Assembly: GCA_025928545.1 (NCBI GenBank)
Contig: JAICJH010000044.1
Coordinates: 1-56,336 of the forward strand
Direction of reading: 5' to 3'
DNA from: Bryobacteraceae bacterium
Lineage (GTDB): Bacteria; Acidobacteriota; Terriglobia; Bryobacterales; Bryobacteraceae
DNA length: 56,336 nt
The notes under the pieces were generated by a model. It was not told the origin of the DNA, searched no databases, and worked only from the letters and a program-made list of their open reading frames with translations. Made by a program: the position numbers and the translations under genes. How positions within the stretch are numbered: the stretch's first letter is position 1; each line of letters starts with the position of its first letter. Shown here piece by piece: positions 52,993 to 56,336 of this stretch.

Positions 52993-54606
52993 ATGTTTTC
53001 GCCCTCCATTCCCGCGTTGTTATTAGTCGTTTCCACATTGACGAAGATCTCGCGCGGCATGTTCGACGACACTTTTGCCGGCATCCACCAGCTGGCGTGG
53101 TTCGACTGGGCTATTCTGATCCCGTATTTTGGCATTCTGGGCATCCTTTCGCTCTACGGGATGCATCGTTTCGATACGATTCACACGTATTTCAAGCACC
53201 GCAAAAAAGCCACCGGCGAACCAGCCCGCAAGTTCGACCAACTGCCCAAAGTTACGATCCAGCTCCCGCTTTACAACGAACGCTATGTTCTGGAGCGGCT
53301 GATTGACGAAGTGGTCAAGGTGGAATATCCGCGGGAACTCCTGCAAATCCAGGTTCTGGATGATTCCACGGATGACACGCACGCTTTTGCGGAAGCTCTC
53401 TGCGAACGCTACCTGAATATCGGTCACCCGATTCAATACCTGCACCGCACTAATCGCGAAGGATTTAAAGCGGGCGCGCTGCAGGAAGGCCTGAAGAGCG
53501 CCACCGGTGAATTCGTGGCTGTGTTCGACGCCGATTTCATACCGCCAACCGATTTCCTGCTGCGCACCATTCATCATTTTGCGGATCCGAAAGTAGGAGT
53601 AGTCCAGACCCGCTGGAGCTACCTCAATAAGGGCTTCAATTTTCTGACCGAGGTAGAGGCCATTCTGCTGGACGGCCATTTCATCCTGGAACATGGAGCG
53701 AGATCGCGCGCCGGTTATTTCTTTAATTTCAATGGCACGGCCGGAATTCTGCGGCGGACAATGATCGACGATGCCGGCGGTTGGCAGCACGATACGCTCA
53801 CCGAAGATTCCGATCTCAGCTATCGGGCGCAGTTGAAGGGCTGGAAATTCGTCTATCTGCCGGATCTGGATTGCCCCTCCGAGTTGCCGGTGGAAATGCA
53901 CGGCTTCCAGGTACAGCAGTTCCGCTGGGCCAAAGGGCTGACGCAGTGCGCGAAAAAGCTGCTGCCGGGCATCGTGAAATCGGACATCCCGTTCCGGGTG
54001 AAGGCGGAAGCCTTCATGCACCTGACGCCGAATCTTTCTTATCCGCTGATGATTATCATTTCCGCGCTGATGTTGCCGGTCATGATCGTGCGCTTCTATA
54101 TGGGCGTATGGCAGATGATGCTGCTGGATTTCCCTCTCATCGTGGCGTCATTCTGGTCGATCTCCGCGTTTTACGTGATCGCCCAGCGTGAACTGCATCC
54201 GAAATCCTGGAAGCGGACTTTCCTGTTCCTGCCGATGCTGATGGCGGTTGGGGTCGGCCTGACGCTGATTAATACGCGGGCTGTGCTCGAAGCGCTGTTC
54301 GGCGTCCAGAGCGGGTTTGTGCGGACTCCGAAATATGCCATCGAGGGCAATCAACAAAAACGTCTGGCGGTGAAGAAGTACAAGAGCCGCAGCGGTTGGC
54401 TTCCTTATTTCGAATTGGCCGTCGGGACGTACTTCCTTTATATGTGCGTATTTGCCATCCAGACGTACAATTTCCCGTCGCTGCCATTCCTTTCACTTTT
54501 TGTGGGTGGTTACTACTGGGCGGGTTTCGGCACCCTCTATCAGGAACATCAGGACCGCATGCGCTACAACCGCCAGCACAAACTGGCATTTGAAGCCGCC
54601 GGATAA
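52993..54606 (+). CDS. Membrane glycosyltransferase, CesA/GT2-like
   Basis: The 537-residue protein has a membrane segment near the N-terminus (WAILIPYFGILGILSLYG). The GT2 catalytic set follows: QVLDDSTDDT, VFDADFIPP, LTEDSDLSYR and the QQFRWAKG (QxxRW-type) motif of processive synthases. Four or more C-terminal membrane segments follow (LMIIISALMLPVMIVRFYM, FLPMLMAVGVGLTLI and others). Such enzymes make beta-linked glucans or mannans, or glycosylate lipids, at the inner membrane; the product cannot be named. ATG at 52993; 53059 is possible. Confidence 0.87.
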   Translation: MFSPSIPALLLVVSTLTKISRGMFDDTFAGIHQLAWFDWAILIPYFGILGILSLYGMHRFDTIHTYFKHRKKATGEPARKFDQLPKVTIQLPLYNERYVLERLIDEVVKVEYPRELLQIQVLDDSTDDTHAFAEALCERYLNIGHPIQYLHRTNREGFKAGALQEGLKSATGEFVAVFDADFIPPTDFLLRTIHHFADPKVGVVQTRWSYLNKGFNFLTEVEAILLDGHFILEHGARSRAGYFFNFNGTAGILRRTMIDDAGGWQHDTLTEDSDLSYRAQLKGWKFVYLPDLDCPSELPVEMHGFQVQQFRWAKGLTQCAKKLLPGIVKSDIPFRVKAEAFMHLTPNLSYPLMIIISALMLPVMIVRFYMGVWQMMLLDFPLIVASFWSISAFYVIAQRELHPKSWKRTFLFLPMLMAVGVGLTLINTRAVLEALFGVQSGFVRTPKYAIEGNQQKRLAVKKYKSRSGWLPYFELAVGTYFLYMCVFAIQTYNFPSLPFLSLFVGGYYWAGFGTLYQEHQDRMRYNRQHKLAFEAAG

Positions 54607-54626
54607 CTTCCCCCGCTGGTTCAATC

Positions 54627-55583
54627 TTGGACAATCCTATCCTTACCCCGGCTATGATCCGCGAAGCCGCGGAGCGCATTCGCCCTCTTGCGCGGCGTAC
54701 CCCGGTGATGACCTCCCGAAGCCTGGACGAACGCGCCGGAGCCAGCATTTTCCTGAAATGCGAAAACTTTCAGCGCGGTGGCGCCTTCAAGATTCGCGGG
54801 GCCGCAAATCTGATTCTGTCGCTCACTCCCGATGAACTGAAGCGAGGGATTGTGGCGTTCTCTTCGGGAAATCACGCGCAGGGTGTGGCGCTGGCGGCCA
54901 AATACGTCGGCGCGGCCGCCACCATTGTGATGCCGGAAGACGCACCGAAGTCGAAGATGGATCCGACGCGCGCGCTGGGGGCCCGCATCGTGACGTACAA
55001 CCGGCTTCGCGAAGACAGGGAGAAGCTCGCCGCCGCCGTTTTAGCCGAAACAGGCGGAGTGCTCGTGCCCCCCTATGACCACCCGATGATCATGGCCGGC
55101 CAGGGCACTGTGGCGCTCGAATTACTGGAAGAAGTACCCGATCTGGACGCGCTTCTGATCTGCGTTGGAGGGGGCGGTATGGCCTCGGGCTGTTCCACCA
55201 TCGCTCTGGACCTCCGGCCGGGAATTCGAAATTTCGGTGTAGAGCCGGAGCTGGGCAACGATGTCTGGCTGTCCTTTCAGAAGGGTGAGCGGGTCACCAT
55301 CCCGCCGCCGGAAACGATTGCCGACGGGTTGCGGACGCCGTCGCCGGGCAAACTGACCTTCCCCATTATGCGTCGCAATCTCGAAAGTATCCTGCTGGTC
55401 AGTGAGGATGAAATCCGGGCCGCGGTGCTGTTCCTCATGGAGCGGGTGAAGATCGTGGTGGAACCGAGCGGGGCTGTGGGCGTTGCCGCCGCTTTATTTG
55501 GTAAGATTCCGAACGGCCTGGGGCGCGTGGGAGTCATTATCTCGGGCGGAAACCTGGATCGTTCATTACTGAAGAGCATCTAA
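54627..55583 (+). CDS. PLP-dependent threonine/serine dehydratase-type ammonia-lyase
   Basis: The 318-residue protein has the PLP lysine in RGGAFKIRGAANLI, the loop SSGNHAQGVALAA, and the phosphate-binding CVGGGGMASG. It lacks an ACT domain and matches the length of serine racemase/threo-3-hydroxyaspartate ammonia-lyase and of ACT-less threonine dehydratases. Substrate is therefore uncertain. The start is TTG at 54627; ATG at 54654 would trim the conserved first helix. It is the second such enzyme in the window, 47 kb from the ACT-containing one. It follows the glycosyltransferase by 20 bases. Confidence 0.85.
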   Translation: MDNPILTPAMIREAAERIRPLARRTPVMTSRSLDERAGASIFLKCENFQRGGAFKIRGAANLILSLTPDELKRGIVAFSSGNHAQGVALAAKYVGAAATIVMPEDAPKSKMDPTRALGARIVTYNRLREDREKLAAAVLAETGGVLVPPYDHPMIMAGQGTVALELLEEVPDLDALLICVGGGGMASGCSTIALDLRPGIRNFGVEPELGNDVWLSFQKGERVTIPPPETIADGLRTPSPGKLTFPIMRRNLESILLVSEDEIRAAVLFLMERVKIVVEPSGAVGVAAALFGKIPNGLGRVGVIISGGNLDRSLLKSI

Positions 55584-55670
55584 TTACCTGAAAGCTCATT
55601 TTCCGACCAGGCAGGAAGCTCTTTCAGACCGCCTGTAACGGGTTGATAAACTGGAGGTGTCTCCCCGACC

Positions 55671-56336
55671 ATGTTTGCCGCACCGACACTTTCTGAGGAA
55701 ATCCTCGACCTGAAGCGACAGCGCCGCGCCATCCTGCTCGCGCACCATTATCAGGAGCCCGAGATTCAGGAGATTGCCGACGTCGTGGGCGACAGCCTGG
55801 AACTGGCGCGCAAAGCGCTCCAGTATGAGGGCGACGTGATCGCTTTCTGCGGTGTCTGGTTCATGGCCGAGACGGCCAAGGTACTGAATCCCACCCGGAT
55901 CGTGGTCGCTCCGGATCGGGAGGCGGGCTGCAGCCTGGTCGATAGCTGTAAGGCGGAGGACGTCCGCGAATACCGCCGCCGCAATCCGGATCACGTGGTG
56001 GTCAGCTATATCAACACCTCCGTGGAAGTGAAAGCGGAGAGCGACATTCTCTGCACCTCGCGAAACGCGGTGAAGATTGTAAACTCCATTCCCGCGGATA
56101 AGAGGGTTCTTTTTCTGCCGGACCGGAATCTGGGTGCCTGGGTGCAGCGCGAAACCGGGCGTCAGAACATGAAGATCTGGCAGGGCTCCTGCATCGTGCA
56201 CAACACGTTCCCCTCGCGGCGTTTGCTCGAGGCCAAAAAGGCCTATCCGGGCGCAATCGTAGTAGCGCATCCCGAATGCCCGGAAGCGGTTTTGCGCCAC
56301 GCGGATTTTATCGGATCGACCTCCGCGATCATCGAG
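55671..56336 (+). CDS. nadA: Quinolinate synthase (3' end outside window)
   Basis: NadA condenses iminoaspartate with dihydroxyacetone phosphate to quinolinate for NAD, using a 4Fe-4S cluster. The 222 residues in the window have LAHHYQEPEIQEIADVVGDS, AFCGVWFMAETAKVLNPTR with a cluster Cys, SYINTSVEVKAESDI, CTSRNAV, LFLPDRNLGAWV and HPECPEAVL with the second cluster Cys. The frame is still open at the window end. GGAGGTG lies ~12 bases before the ATG. Confidence 0.96.
   Translation, partial: MFAAPTLSEEILDLKRQRRAILLAHHYQEPEIQEIADVVGDSLELARKALQYEGDVIAFCGVWFMAETAKVLNPTRIVVAPDREAGCSLVDSCKAEDVREYRRRNPDHVVVSYINTSVEVKAESDILCTSRNAVKIVNSIPADKRVLFLPDRNLGAWVQRETGRQNMKIWQGSCIVHNTFPSRRLLEAKKAYPGAIVVAHPECPEAVLRHADFIGSTSAIIE

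Overview
The window looks like a chromosomal segment of an Acidobacteriota bacterium, probably of the Solibacter/Bryobacter type. It is GC-rich. It carries a large exported protein with the Solibacter-type TIGR03437 domain, CRTAC1/UnbV FG-GAP proteins, an S46 peptidase, and the replication-origin gene set (gyrB-dnaN-dnaA, and mnmG-parA-parB with two perfect parS sites). The taxonomic call is inference from protein families; there is no rRNA here.

Layout. 1-2.8 kb: the N-terminal part of a surface protein with 402-bp DUF11 repeats, then a small lipoprotein. 2.9-8.1 kb: glnE, queA and a threonine ammonia-lyase. 8.1-15.6 kb: an S46-type peptidase homologue lacking the usual serine, a PAP2 phosphatase, a DoxX-like protein, a Tat-exported glycosidase-like protein, hfq and a thioesterase. 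16-20.7 kb: a RiPP-like locus with PqqD/B1, lasso-type B2, HPr-kinase-like protein, polysaccharide deacetylase and nucleotidyltransferase. It also contains a 58-aa ORF that resembles a lasso-peptide precursor. 20.7-26 kb: gyrB, dnaN, a candidate oriC and dnaA. 26.2-30.4 kb: DinB, tRNA-Gly, the cysH-cysC-PHP sulfate operon, tRNA-Arg and purD, whose stop codon lies inside the tRNA. 30.4-34.1 kb: mnmG, parS sites, parA and parB. 34.1-37.6 kb: a MerR regulator, a KdpE/KdpD-like two-component system, tRNA-Ser and a VapBC-type toxin-antitoxin pair. 37.7-42.1 kb: a tight four-gene operon (asparagine-synthetase-like, radical SAM, FAD-dependent halogenase/monooxygenase-like, flavin reductase) that looks like an undescribed small-molecule pathway. 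42.3-48.5 kb: a three-gene operon of two FG-GAP/UnbV proteins and an RnfD/UnbU-like membrane protein, closed by a strong terminator. 48.7-56.3 kb: a large Ig-like surface protein, a CesA-like glycosyltransferase, a second PLP ammonia-lyase and the start of nadA.

How the genes work together. The most interesting accessory regions are the RiPP-like locus and the AsnS-rSAM-halogenase-flavin reductase operon. In the first, the candidate precursor lies directly upstream of the kinase, as in paeninodin-type lasso clusters, but no lasso cyclase is nearby. In the second, a reductase supplies reduced flavin to a halogenase-like enzyme next to an ATP-dependent amide ligase and a radical enzyme. The origin region is otherwise ordinary housekeeping. 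All calls come from reading the sequence; no database search was run.
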